Part shown: piece by piece, positions 9,508 to 21,529 of the stretch | Numbering within the stretch: the stretch's first letter is position 1 | How the letters are laid out: every line of letters begins with the position of its first letter | DNA from: Hypericum androsaemum | Taxonomy: Eukaryota; Streptophyta; Magnoliopsida; Malpighiales; Hypericaceae | Assembly: GCA_963995505.1 (NCBI GenBank) | Contig: OZ023187.1 | Location: forward strand, 9,387,176 to 9,451,175 | Length of the DNA: 64,000 nucleotides | Direction: 5' to 3' | Notes under the pieces: generated by a model | What the model was told of the DNA's origin: nothing | What the model saw: only the letters and a program-made list of their open reading frames with translations | The model's database searches: none | Program-made: the position numbers and the translations under genes

Positions 9508-10084
9508 AAACGTTTATAACAAGGAAGATGGAGATCTTTGGGTGTAGCCACTATATTGGAGACAGGTAATAGGTACAGATTATTGTTCATAACTAGGATG
9601 GTGAAAACCTTCTATTATAATAAAAACAACTGTGTTATAATATGTTTTCCTATTGTATTGGACCCCCAATTACTTAGTTTTTTTCTTTTGGATCCAAAAG
9701 AACAAAAAAAGAATGTAAAGATTGAAAAGAGAGAAAATTAAGTACGTGGTTGATAATATATCTTCCCGTCTTTGCTGCCGTTCTTTGTCAGTGATACCCA
9801 ATATGTATCTCGATAAAATGCAAACATGAGTATCAATTAGCAAGGGTAAGAGGAATGTAAGGATCGCAAAGAGAGGAAATTAAGTATCAGCAGAGTCAAG
9901 AAGTCTTCCACAGGTCCTTATTTCGCAACAAGGTTATCTCTGTAACTGACTGCAAATTTAGAATACTGTTGCAATTACTGCAATCTTCTTTCGAAGAGAA
10001 ATCAACATTAATAAACAATACCGAGCAAATGGTTATCAGAGGCATCAATTTATGTAGTTAGAGGAAAGAAAAGTATACATGTTC

Positions 10085-10264
10085 TTGGTGTAACCTTTAG
10101 CATCAGGTAGTTGGTATGAATCCACATCTCCAATGGTTCCAATAATTACTTGTATAACAGTGTCCTCCTCCATGTCCACCCCCCTAGAAAATCCCCAGTT
10201 CCATCGTAGATATCAAGTGTCTTCAACAAGTTGGGGTCTCGATAGGACAAGTAGGAAAAGATTC
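10085..10264 (-). pseudogene. Presequence protease (PreP-like) C-terminal exon fragment, segment A
   Basis: On the minus strand an acceptor CCAG precedes a stretch coding YLSYRDPNLLKTLDIYDGTG and then, after a one-base shift in a run of six G, IGTIGDVDSYQLPDAKGY. Both blocks are highly characteristic of the C-terminal part of plant PreP (M16C). The match stops after GY, where the sequence no longer resembles the family. A decayed copia element starts about 140 bp upstream, in what would be the preceding intron. The fragment lies upstream (in minus-strand sense) of the N-terminal fragment at 5623-6752, so the two cannot be one simply interrupted gene. Confidence 0.82.
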
Positions 10265-10410
10265 CTGGATAAATAATAAGAGGAAGTCAAACATCCGAAA
10301 ATGAATTTAATTTGAATGGATAAATGATTTTATGATATCATGCAGCTTGCATCTTTTGCTCATTCCTAACCACAGGACACTTGATAAATAGTTATAAAAG
10401 CTACGAGTTA

Positions 10411-10745
10411 TGTAATTACATAGATAATAAGCGGAAGCGTACCGGATTGGTTGATGAAGAGAAACCTTGATATTTTCGTAGTCGAAATCCTCGTGGTCGC
10501 CATAGCTTGGTTTCTCTCTCTTTCCTATCGTTTAGTGACCCCCACCGATGGATAGCATCAGCATCTTTTTATAGGCAGAGAGAGGACCAAGCTATATACC
10601 TAGAATCAATCGGGCGCGTCCATCAAGCTCCCAATGGATGGTTGAGATTAAACTAATAACCATAACCATAATAGGACTCTTATATCATTAATAGAGTCCA
10701 ACTCTATGAGAGCCTCTTTAATAGAATTAATAAATAATTCTTACA
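10411..10745 (-). repeat. 3' LTR of the decayed copia element, segment A
   Basis: 335 bp with TG...CA ends. In element sense it starts TGTAAGAATTATT directly after the purine tract AGTGGGAGAA and ends TGTAATTACA. The same 335 bp is at 47068-47402 in segment B. Confidence 0.68.
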
Positions 10746-11569
10746 TTCTCCCACTAGGCTAGAATATTAGTTAATAGTATAACATAAGGTGCACAACATA
10801 AGTAACCTCAACTTAAAGTCCACTATCATAATATCATCATATGGTAAGCTACTAAATGCGAGCTATAGCGGTTATACATCATTTATGAGACATAATCTCT
10901 TCCATAACCACGACACTAGCAACTCAACATACTAGACTAATAAGCAGTATATAGAACCAATCATGGTCCACAATAATGTCTCATAGAGACTTTCTTGTTT
11001 TCCCATAAAACTGTAATGTATACATCATTAATAAAACAAGAAAACGATAACGTATTTCATAAACATAATAGTGAGCTCAGAGTGTCAATCACCAAAATAT
11101 TCATAACTACAACCAAAAGTCATTCATGATTATATTATTTAGTTGTAATCTTATCTTTAACAAATCTACAATCATGAGATCCTTCACCGTGTGAATAGTA
11201 GATACTATATTTCTGAATTTTCTCTCATTAATGACAAAATACTTTACTTTCATGTGCTTGACACCTTTAGAGTATTTGTCATACTTAAAGAAACATACTA
11301 CTAAGGCAATAAGTTTTAGCGACTTGATAACGGCATCGACAACCCCAAAGTCCTGAAATAAGTTCCTTAGTCATTACGCATTAATCGTGACTTCACAATC
11401 CGCCACAATCTTAATTTCCATATTGAGCAAACCCAATAATAGATTGCTTAGCAATCTTCCATAACATTGCTTCTTTAAAATGGAAATAAGACAACTATAA
11501 ATCCAAATATCCGACCACCTTTAATGTGTCGTGACCTATACATGAGCATGTAATATCTATGAATCAAAT

Positions 11570-12010
11570 TAAGGAGACTAAATTAAGTTTTTTTTTGGTG
11601 ATAATTACAGCGACTTGCGAACTATTATGGAATATCCCTATTCGGCTATTCCAATCACATAGGATGCTTCAACTTAATCTTCGGTCTCAAAACTTTAATG
11701 AGATAAAATCTTTAGTCTCACATAAAGTTCCTAAATTATTCGTAGCAAGCAAAATATCATCAATATAAGACTTAACAAAAATTTGCTCCCACTGACCTTT
11801 TGGTATACACATCGATCAACGACATTTTTCCCTTAACACCAAAAGACATACTAATATTGTAAACATTAGGATACATGTTTCGTGAAGCAAATTTAAGCCT
11901 ATATATTGACATCTTAAGTCTACACACCAATCTTTTCTTTTCTTTCAACCTCAAACCTTTCAAGTTGATTCTATAAATTTTCTCTTCAAAGTCCCATTAA
12001 GAAAGACTAT
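11570..12010 (-). pseudogene. Copia reverse transcriptase remnant, segment A
   Basis: In broken frames the minus strand shows VFLNGTLK, then LVCRLKMSIYRLKFASRN (the family's KLKKSIYGLKQASR block), and SYIDDILLATNNL, the catalytic YVDD-type box, followed by a TKDFISLKF segment. The order and spacing fit a copia reverse transcriptase. Several stops and frame changes interrupt it. Confidence 0.78.
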
Positions 12011-14500
12011 TTTCACATTCTTTTAGTGCAACTCAAGACCATGATGGAAAACAATACTAGATTATTGACTTTATATCAAAGTCTACATTAATGCAAATAT
12101 ACCACAAAGCATTCTGAATAGCTGACTTTCATTCCCATTAGAAATACCTTAATGCTACTCTATGTGGTTGTTGCTCATTTAAATTTGGTGAGTTAACTTA
12201 TTTATTTGGTACTTGTTGACCCAAATATTTATTCATGTTGACTTGCATTACTTCAATATTTGGAGTGACATCTGGTACGATTATGGAAAAAAATATCAAT
12301 ACAAGAAAATTGACATTCACCCATAATTTCATAATTTTACCCTTTTATTTTCATTACTCCCACTAACTTCACCATTTTCTATAAATCGTGTATTTCCAGT
12401 TTCAACAATTCTCGAACTATGGCTTAGATAGTAAAATTTATACCCTTTATATTTCTCTAGGTAACTAAATAATCACCCACCGTTCAAGAATCTAATTTAC
12501 TTTCATATGTGTTATACAATCCTATTACCACTAGACAACCCCAATAGCCATGTGCCATATATTAGGTATCCTTACGTCCTAGAACTCATAACAGCTTTAG
12601 GAACAACTTTACTAGGAATCCTATTCAATCATGCACAGCAGTTTGAGAAGTGTATGTTCACTACGAGATGGGTGCATTATATTACTCATTATTCTCCTAA
12701 CCATTAAAGTTCGGTTTTGCCTTTCCGAGGAACTTTAAAAGCTTACCAAAATATTGATCACTTTTGTCATGTTTGCTGTAATATTCATCACCTCTATCAT
12801 ACCTTTCGATTTTCACTTTCATGTCTAATTATCTTTTCAACTTCATTCAGTTATACCTCAAAGTCATCGAATATTTGAGACTTGAAGTAAATAGACATAA
12901 CTATAATGTGAAAATTATCAATAAAGGTGATAATATACTTTCATACATTAAAGATGTTCAATAAAATAGTCAACAATTATAGGTGTGTATAATTTCAATA
13001 TGATGAGTACTTCACGTGGCGACTTTCTTAGATATATGACCCAAACATTTATGCCACAAGTGAGACACACTATTATACTCAATGTTACTTTAATTCCAAC
13101 ATTATAAATACTAAGTAGAGATTTAGAGAAATTATTATTGAGTTTTAGCTTATACAAAGCATTATAAGAAAATACCAGAACCAATAAGGTTTGTATTCTT
13201 AAATAAACTGAAACGTATGAATCCAAACTTAACATAAAAACCACAAATCTCCAACAATTAAGAGTAATTAAAGTTCTAATACTTAAGGTATATAAACAGT
13301 ATATAATTGGCCTAAGTAATTACCAATGTCTAGTTATATACAATATACCTTCATTGGAACTCTCATTCGATTTCTCAGGAGAGATCTTTCATTTGGGTTT
13401 ATAGTTTGGATCATACTATATCTCTATATAATATTGGAAACATGAGTAATAGCACTAAGATTCAAAAAATATTTGAAGGTACGAAAGTAAGTTTGGTTAT
13501 AAATTTACAAAGATAAATTTATTATCTTTCTTTTCGAACCAAAACTTAAGGTTTCGGGCAATCTTTTCCGATAACATCTTTCATTTACAAAAATGATAAT
13601 TATCATTTTTCTTATCTTTTTTGGTAGACTGTGCTACCTAAATTGGCCCCTTCTCCATAAATGTCTTAGATTTGACCCTACATATTTTCTCAACTCATTA
13701 AACTATTGAGCTAATTGAATGATCTTGTTGATCTTTAATTCTTGTAACTTCTTGAACTAACATTCTGACCAAGTTACTAGCATTTCGATGGTCAAAGTTC
13801 AAGAGAAAGAAAATACTATGAGTAGAGATCATTCACAGACATGCTCAATATTATTAGACTTGCAGCTAAATTGGTTATCTCGTCGACACACTTATGCATA
13901 CCATGCAAACCATTATACTTCATGGTCAAATAATGCCTATTAATGTGTCAACGAGAGACTTTCAAGAAAATATAATAAATACATGCTCGAATTAAATTAC
14001 ATAATTAGATTCAAATAAAACAATAAAAGTATGTTATAGTTCTCCTTTGGGTAGAAACTATAAAATACTATCATAATTCAATACCATATAAAATCTTTAT
14101 TGTAGAATTCAATAGTTCAAATCAAATATATATGCTATCTTTGGATAGACACATACACATGACCAAAATATTAATTCATACACAAATTTTTATCGAATCA
14201 CTAAATATTTTAAATGAGATGTACGTTATCTTTGGATATGCATATACACCTGACCAAAATATTAGTTTATCGCTCTTATGCTTGCTATATATAGAATAGT
14301 GACCTACCTTTGGGTAAAATTGATTTTCTCATAAATAACATACATCAATTTATTCATCAGATTTCACTTATTGGTATTGCATTAATTGATGAATAAAAGA
14401 CTAGTATATATACATGCAATCACATAAAGATTTGGCCACTTTGGTGACTTACAAACCATAACATAAGGCATGTATATACACATCAACCTTAAAAAAAAAG

Positions 14501-16143
14501 GCGTGAATTTTTTTTTATCACACAAGGCCCAATGATACCCATCTATGCTTGAGCCCAAATACTAACAATTTGGAACGTCCATGTACATCTAAAGGTTTTA
14601 CCTCGTAAGGCAATGATCAACGTTCGCAACAATGGCCAAAGTAGTTCACAATACAAACAATCCAAAACTAAACATGCTCCAATTTACTTCAAATAAAATG
14701 GCGAGAAACCAACAGTAGAAAACTTCTGCAACATTCACAGTTTGTGTGCTAACATCTCTATTATTAAAACGTAGACATAGTCAGGGAAAAACATAAACAA
14801 TTTCAATCTCAAGGGTCTTCATCCCTGATATGGAATTCCTTCCTTATTTCCTGAAAATCACAATTGCGACTTTGGTGAGTTCGCTACTCAGTAAAGTTGC
14901 CCAAACAACCAACCCGAAGCCAGGCCCAAGTACATTTCACAAACTATAATTTACAAATATGGTAGCAACTCACACAATATACATGTCTACCACAAATAAT
15001 GCAATGACACCATGACTGAACTAGACCTGAGAACATATGAAATGAATGATATGAAGACAGAAACTCCGGAGATCCTCCTAATGAGGCTATGCCATCGAAT
15101 CACCCCCAATGGCAGGGTCCTGGCATTTATCCCCGCCGTTATGGGGACTATCATATCACCCCCAATGGTAGGGTCCTGGCGCATACCCCCGCCATTATGG
15201 GGACCATCATACTACCCCCAATGGTAGGGTCCTGGCGCATACCCCTGCCGTTATGGACCTTATTAATAACCTCACTAGGACCTATATGCTCATACTCTAT
15301 CAAAGGCAATCACATTTCAAATCCCACCATTCCAATTCACACCATAATTCCAATAACTCACAATCCTAATAACTGAATCTGACCAGATCAATGCAGCATC
15401 GCACAATTCATCACTTTCATTTCAACATGAATTTCTCGAACAAAATCACGCCATCAATACCTTACAACCAATCAGCCATTATACATGAACGATGAAGACC
15501 AGTACACAACATGGCAAAGTATCCAATAATCAACGACAAAGCAAAGCATCCACATCATAAAGGAACCAAGGATAAATCATTTAACATCCATTATATACTC
15601 AATCAACCAACATCAAGAATAAATCATTTAGTTACTCGGCCAAACGTAAAATCAATTTTAAATCAAAAAGTACTTCAAATTGGAATCATGAACAACTTAC
15701 CGAAACTTCGATTACGCCTCTAAAATAACTAGAAGTTTGGTCCCTTAAGGTTCTTCTTGAGTCGTCCTTTCCTCTTGTCGCTCGCTACCTTCTTCAGAGC
15801 AACCAATGCCTCCCTTTGAGCGAGAATTATTCAATGGATAGTATGAGAATATTGAAGGTGGAAAGATACGAAGGAACCATTCATTGTTTAATCCTGTCTT
15901 ACTAACATACTAAATTTAATTCCTACAGCAACGTGAGAGACTAAAAGTAGTGGGTGAAATAGTTAACTAATTTTCATTTTCCCATTGACCACGTACGTGG
16001 GTTTACCAATTGAACCTCCTATTGGCTAGGGGTGTGAGAGGTTACAAAAAAGTGATGACTGGCTCTAGGATTCAGTTCTCAACAAATTACTATTTACTCT
16101 CCCTATTTATCTTTCAGTGCTCGTGAAAATCATGGATTTTACA
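14501..16143 (-). repeat. Gypsy 3' LTR, incomplete, segment A
   Basis: In element sense the LTR begins TGTAAAATCC at 16143, directly after the purine tract CGGAGAGGAGGA. It runs down to 14501, where its terminal 35 bp (present in segment B, ending at 51721) are deleted. It contains a 56-bp tandem repeat. Confidence 0.75.
15101..15261. repeat. 56-bp tandem repeat in the gypsy LTR, segment A
   Basis: Nearly three copies of a 56-bp unit starting CACCCCCAATGG (15101-15156, 15157-15212, 15213-15261). The unit is GC-rich in an AT-rich LTR. The matching block in segment B is 52387-52547. Confidence 0.9.
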
Positions 16144-17227
16144 TCCTCCTCTCCGAAGAAAAAATTTGGTCCCCAAACTTACCAGTGTTCTCGAATAGAA
16201 AAGGGTACTTTTGTTTCATCTCGGCCTCCAGCTCCCATGTAGCTTCTCGTTCAGTATGATTACTCCACTGAATTTTTACATACTTTATAGTTCTCTTGCG
16301 TAGCTCTTGTAATTTATGGTCCACAATCCGTATTGGTATTTCCCGATAAGTGACATCCGACCTCACTTCAGTGGGAATTTCTTGCACTACATGTCCTGGT
16401 CTCGCTACATATTTCTTCAGCATAGACACGTGAAACACCGGATGTACCCCTGCAAATTTTGGGGGTAAAGCGAGTTTGTATGCCATCCGACCCACTCTTT
16501 CGATAACATCAAAAGGTCCTATGTATCGTGGGCTTAGCTTACCCTTAATACCGAACCTTCTAATACCCTTTGAAGGGGATACTTTAAGAAAGACATGGTC
16601 CCCGACCTTAAATTCTTCCTTCCTTCTTTTGGCATCTACATAGCTCTTTTGTCTACTTTGAGCTGTTTGAATTCATTCCCGTATTACTGGCACCTTTTCT
16701 TTCATCTGTCTAATCAATTCAGGACCATAAACACTCTTCTCCCCCACTTCGTCCCAGCTCACTGGAGAGCGACACTTCCTACCATATAATAATGCATAAG
16801 GTGCCATTCCTATAGTAGCCTGGAAGCTATTATTATAGGCAAATTCCACCATAGCCACATAATCCTCCCAGGAGCCCCCAAAATCCAGCACACAAGCTCG
16901 CAACATATCTTCAAGAATTTGAATTGTTCTCTCAGATTGTCCATCCGTCTGGGGATGGAATGTAGTGCTAAATTGTAGTGTAGTGCCCATTGCTTCATGT
17001 AAGCTTTTCCTGAATCTAGACATGAAATAAGTGTCCCTATCCGAAGTAATACTTACAGGGATCCCATGCAATCTGACTATTTCCTTTAAGTAGAGGTTAG
17101 CCATTTGTGACAAAGTGATTCCCACCTTGTATGCTAGGAAATGTGCCATTTTGGTTAACCGTTCGACCACTACCCAAACAACATCCTTTCCACTTGGTGA
17201 CCTTGGCAACCCGGTAACAAAGTCCAT
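16139..17227 (-). pseudogene. Gypsy integrase core and chromodomain, segment A
   Basis: The frame opens with MDFVTGLPRSPSGKD (first catalytic Asp), then SDRDTYFMSRF (second Asp) and HPQTDGQSERT (Glu). After the core come the GPFDVIERVG, HPVFHVSMLKKYV and chromodomain-like REIPIRIVDHKLQELRKRT and EREATWELEAEMK blocks. It would join element DNA to host chromatin, with the chromodomain guiding the site. A single TGA at 16670-16672 interrupts the frame where segment B has CGA. A 100-bp tandem duplication lies at its 5' edge. Confidence 0.9.
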
Positions 17228-17330
17228 TGTATGCTAGGAAATGTGCCATTTTGGTTAACCGGTCGACCACTACCCAAACAACATCCTTTCCACTTGGTGA
17301 CCTTGGCAACCTGGTAACAAAGTCCATTGT
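17127..17330. repeat. 100-bp tandem duplication in the gypsy integrase, segment A
   Basis: Two near-identical copies in tandem with a period of exactly 100 bp; each contains ATGCTAGGAAATGTGCC and ends AAAGTCCATTGT. A length of 100 is not a multiple of three, so the second copy destroys the pol frame between the HHCC domain and the DDE core. The same duplication is at about 54413-54616, so it predates the segmental duplication. Confidence 0.93.
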
Positions 17331-17744
17331 GATATGTTCCCACTTCCACTCAGGAATTTCTAGTGGCTGGAGTTCTCCCCCCCCCGGCCTTTGGTGCTCT
17401 TCTTTTACCAGTTGGCAAACCATGTAGCTTGTTACAAATTTTCCAATATCCTGTTTCATCCCACTCCACCAAAAATTTTGCTTCAAATCCTGATACATCT
17501 TATTGCCACTCGGATGAGCTATATATTTGGTGTTATGAGCCTCTGACATTATTTCTCCCTTTAATTCCACCTTATCAGGCACGCAAATCCTACCCCGATA
17601 GAACAAACACTTGTCAGCTTGATTTTCAAAATCAATAAAACCTCTTTCACCCACCAATTCCTTAACCCTCTGAAGATATGGATCTTCCTTTTGCGCCTCC
17701 CTAATGCGATTTCTCAATGTAGGTTGTACTATTAGGCTCGCCAT
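17331..17744 (-). pseudogene. Gypsy integrase HHCC zinc domain, segment A
   Basis: Contains NRIREAQKEDPYLQRVKEL, then HNTKYIAHPSGNKMYQDL and WWSGMKQDIGKFVTSYMVCQ. The His residues and the final Cys of the integrase zinc domain are visible; the first Cys of the usual C-x2-C pair (segment B: SCMVCQ) reads Tyr here. It joins the core only through the 100-bp duplication, which shifts the frame. Confidence 0.85.
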
Positions 17745-18491
17745 TTGTGTACCCTCACCTTGGCCACTTCCATCTTTAACTTATCAAAATCCTCTAGAAG
17801 GGGTTGTTGTTCTGTGATAAGCATTGTTGGTGATGCCACAGCTTTCCGACTTAAGGCATCCGCCACCACGTTTGCCTTTCCAGGGTGATAATGGATGCCT
17901 ATATCGTAATCTTTCAACAATTCTATCCAACGTCTTAGTCTCATATTTAGTTCCTTTTGAGTGAATATGTACTTCAAACTTTTATGATCAGTGTACATTT
18001 CACATCTGACCCCATACAAATAGTGTCTCCAAATTTTCAAAGCGAATACCACTGCAGCTAATTCCAGATCATGAGTTGGGTAATTCTTCTCATATGTTTT
18101 TAACTGTCTTGAGGCGTACGAGATTACCTTATCACCTTGCATAAGCACACATCCCAACCCATATTTTGAAGCATCACTGTAAACTGTAAAATCTTTCCCT
18201 TCGTCTGGTAAGGCAAGAATTGGTGCAGAGACTAACCTTCTTTTTAATTCCTGAAAGCTAGCCTCACACATCTTACGCCAAACAAAATTTGTTTCCCTTT
18301 TGCATTAATTGAGTCAATGGTACAGCTATTTTGGAGAATCCTTGCACAAACCTGCGATAATAACCAGCTAATCCCAGGAAACTTCTTACTTCAGAAATAT
18401 TTGTTGGGCTAATCCAATTGACCACAGCTTCTATCTTTTGCGGATCTACAGAGATTCCCTCCTTACATACTACATGACCCAAAAATGCCAC
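17732..18491 (-). pseudogene. Gypsy reverse transcriptase thumb and RNase H, segment A
   Basis: Two abutting frames. The first has [20 protein letters not shown] and [14 protein letters not shown] (reverse transcriptase C-terminal part). The second has [18 protein letters not shown] and [20 protein letters not shown] (RNase H, with the first catalytic Asp). An extra A near 18280 breaks the frame between them. A four-base loss near 17755 breaks it again before integrase. Segment B has one continuous frame here. Confidence 0.9.
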
Positions 18492-18533
18492 CTTCTCAAG
18501 CCAGAATTCACATTTCTTAAACTTTGCATAATA

Positions 18534-19673
18534 CTATTTTTCCCGTAAAGTCTGTAGTACAATCCTCAAATGTTCCTCATGTTCATCCTTTCCTTTAGAA
18601 TATACCAAGATATCATCAATGAACACTACTACAAACTTATCCAAGTACGGGTGAAATGTTCTGTTCATAGCATTCATAAATACTCCTGGGGCATTCGTTA
18701 ATCCAAATGGCATGACAAGAAATTCATAATGTCCATACCTTCTCCAAAATGCAGTGTTCAGTACATCATCAGGTTTCACTTTTAATTGATGATAACCAGA
18801 TCGTAAATCTATTTTGGAGAATACTTGAGCCCCTTTCAACTGATCAAACAAATCATCAATCCTAGGCAATGGATACTTGTTCTGCACCGTGAGTTTGTTA
18901 AGTTCACGATAGTCTATGCACATTCTCATCGTTCCATCTTTCTTTTTCACAAACAATACAGGTGCACCCCATGGTGATACGCTAGGCCTAATGAAGCCTT
19001 TATCCAACAACTCCTCTAGTTGTGTTTTCAGTTCCTTCAACTCTGCAGGAGCCATCCGATAAGGTGCTTTTGACACTGGTGCTGCTCTAGGTATCAAATC
19101 TATGCAAAACTCTACTTCCCTATCTGGTGGCACCCTTTCTATATCTTCAGGAAATACATCAAAAAATTCTCGTACTATAGGAATGTCTTTAATTCTACTC
19201 TCCTCCTGCAAGTCCTGTACTGAGGCAACATACCCTGTAGCTCCATTCCTTACCAACTTTACTGCTTTCATTACAGAAATAACACAGGGTGGTGCTCTCC
19301 TGACTTCGTTCATAAATTGAAATTCCTTTACCCCTGGAATTTGGAACAACACAGCTTTCTCTCTACACTTGATGTAAGCAAAATGCCGGCTTAGCCAATC
19401 CATTCCCAATATCACATCGAATTCAATCATGTCAATGACCATCAGATCAGCAAGTAGGATATGACATCCTACCCGTACTTCACACTCCTTGCAACACTTA
19501 CATACCACTATAATACCCCCAATAGGTGTACTCACTGCTAGTTCCTCTTCACTATCTGTAATTATTAGCTTACTTCTCCTAGCAAATGAAGTAGAAATAA
19601 AAGAGTGCGAAGCACCAGAATTAAAAAGTGCTCTTGCGGGGTATTTAGCCACAAGGAGTTTACCTGTAACCAC
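18534..19673 (-). pseudogene. Gypsy protease and reverse transcriptase, segment A
   Basis: The N-terminal protease motif reads [11 protein letters not shown], with Asn in place of the catalytic Asp, so the protease should be inactive. The reverse transcriptase carries [36 protein letters not shown] and [13 protein letters not shown] (the FIDD catalytic box). The stretch [16 protein letters not shown] differs from segment B ([13 protein letters not shown]), which fits the family better. The frame ends at a TAG (18531-18533) that segment B shares. Confidence 0.92.
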
Positions 19674-20310
19674 ATTGCCAGACTTCTCTGCATCCTCCTG
19701 AGTAAGTGCAAATATGCGGCCAGGGGCTCGTTTTGTTGGTGCCTGGCCATGAGGTTAAGTTGACGGTGGCAAAGTTCGAAGAGGGGTGGCTGCAGGTACC
19801 AGTGCTCGAGAATCAGGACAGTCAAATTTTCTGTGCCCCATTTTTTTGCAATTAAAGCAAGCACCAATATTCCATTTGCATTCTTGATCGGTGTGTGGCA
19901 TAATGCACCTCTTGCACCACAAATTTCGAGCTAAAGAGTTTTAGGCGGCTGATGTAAATGGTCTCTTAATCTCTCCAGTCCCATATGTCCCTGTATCTGG
20001 GAGTGCTTTCCTCTTAAGAGGTTCTTTTGCCACTTTCTTCCTCTTTTGGTTAAGTTCTATCACCAGTGCCCTCTCCAGAACCTCAGCATAGTTTTTCAAC
20101 ATGAAGGGTACAATATGATCCCTTATCTCTTCTGCTAGACCTTCTTCAAACTTCCGTGCCCGCGTCTCTTCATCCATGGCCGTTGTTGGCACAAAAATAG
20201 AGAGTCGGGCAAACTCTCGATCGTATTCTGCGACCGTCATATTCCCCTGCACCAGTTGTTCAAATTCCCTCACTTTCTCCCAGAGGGACTTTGAAATGTA
20301 TTTTGTGAAT
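19674..20310 (-). pseudogene. Gypsy gag fragment with zinc knuckle, segment A
   Basis: Starts inside gag with KSLWEKVREFEQLVQGNMTV and FEEGLAEEIRDHIVPF, followed by a knuckle region (CFNCKK...H...C). TAA stops replace Glu after TSAA and Gln before PHGQ. The N-terminal half of gag and the 5' LTR are absent: upstream of about 20310 the sequence is unrelated. Confidence 0.85.
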
Positions 20311-21529
20311 ATGGAGACTTTTGAGTATATTTAAGCAAATCCCTGAGACTACAGAGTAATTTTTCCAAAAATTTAAGTACAAGAAAAAAATGACATGTTT
20401 GGTTACAATATAATGTCATGCCCGGTTAATATTTAATAATAATTGTAATTTAAAATTAAATAATTAACTATACTCTAATTCTATTTAATAAATAAGGTGA
20501 AAGATTTAAAAAATAGAACCCATTATTTAAAAATAAAATAATTATATACCAGTTGGATTCACTTTTCTATCTAGTCTTTTCTTTTCTATCCATTCTTATC
20601 TCTTTCTCCTTACCTTTATTTTTTTACTTTTCTACCCATTCTTTTAATTTCTACCCTTTATTTCTTCACCTTTTATTCTTCTTTGCGATTTTTCTTGGGG
20701 CGACCACCCGTCATGATTACTTTCACAATATTCTCAATACAACAAATATTACAACAAAATTATACCTGATGTACTTTTCATAGAAGTGAATACTTATCGA
20801 CCTAGATTTAATTTCGATTACCTTGATTGATCTTGGATAGATATCGATATTTTTCATTTTCTTGCCTTCAATTTAGCTTAATAGATTTTCTTAATAAAGT
20901 TCGATGGCAAATTTCGAGGCTTTAGTTTTTTTGGGTCGAAATTTTAGCCTTGAGTATCACGCTCTTATACACCACGTGAGTCGTGATTTGTTTTTTTAGA
21001 AGAAAAGCACGATTTGCTTATAGGAAAAGTCCGAAAATACAACTAATTTTAGAGGATGCGATGTAACCAAATCTCTTAGAAGAGAACCAACCCTTTGTTG
21101 CTTACAGTTTCAATCAGCAACCAAATTTTGGTTTGGTGAAGTATGAGATAGGCAACAAGGGACTAAGTTATATAAAAATTGTCTATAAATTTTGTCTAAT
21201 ATCTAGTAAAATAGGGCATGATTCATCGTAGTTGAATTTCACCATCCTCATCACTAATGGCGTCCATGAAGTCTGACCAGCTTCCCCTCCAATGGTCATT
21301 TGGTCTCACGATTTATGAACCTGCAAGAATTCAGAGAAAACATCGCTTGCTGCAGCGTTAATAGGTTGATGATTGATTTCTTAAAAAAAATTTATCCCAC
21401 GAGACATATATGCAACAAGAGATTAGATCTTTGGTTGTAAAATAGTTTTAACAATTTGAAAACAGAGCATGTCCAATAAGCAAATGTACAATGGTCCTTA
21501 TGATTGAATCTATATCCAAAGAGACTAGG
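20311..21529. other. AT-rich stretch between gypsy and LINE, segment A
   Basis: AT-rich DNA with long T and A runs. Nothing coding is recognisable, and no LTR or TIR ends can be fixed. It is present with little change at 57598-58817. Confidence 0.45.

Larger units (their letters stand above)
10411..14490 (-). mobile_element. Decayed Ty1/copia retrotransposon, segment A
   Basis: Minus-strand element with an identifiable 3' LTR (10411-10745) and polypurine tract. Upstream of it (higher coordinates) is a heavily mutated polyprotein. Recognisable pieces, from 5' to 3': a gag region near 13650-13950, a zinc-knuckle-like stretch near 13520-13620, integrase-like fragments near 12890-13200, and reverse transcriptase at 11570-12010. 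Stops and frameshifts are frequent throughout, so it is old. No 5' LTR copy is visible, and I set the right limit where gypsy sequence begins. It appears to have inserted in an intron of a PreP-like gene, in the same orientation. Confidence 0.72.
14501..20310 (-). mobile_element. 5'-truncated Ty3/gypsy chromovirus, segment A
   Basis: Minus-strand gypsy element. From high to low coordinates it has part of gag, a CCHC knuckle, protease, reverse transcriptase, RNase H, an integrase with HHCC and DDE core, and a C-terminal chromodomain, followed by a purine tract and one LTR. Homology to gag stops near 20310, and no 5' LTR follows, so the 5' end was lost before the duplication. The LTR here lacks its last 35 bp. 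Defects private to this copy: protease DSG changed to NSG, stops in gag, a one-base insertion near 18280, a four-base loss near 17755, and a TGA at 16670-16672. Confidence 0.9.

Noticed and set aside
20311..21529. A 5' LTR for the gypsy element
   Set aside because: I compared this region with the 3' LTR and saw no shared sequence, and there is no primer binding site, so the element is 5'-truncated.
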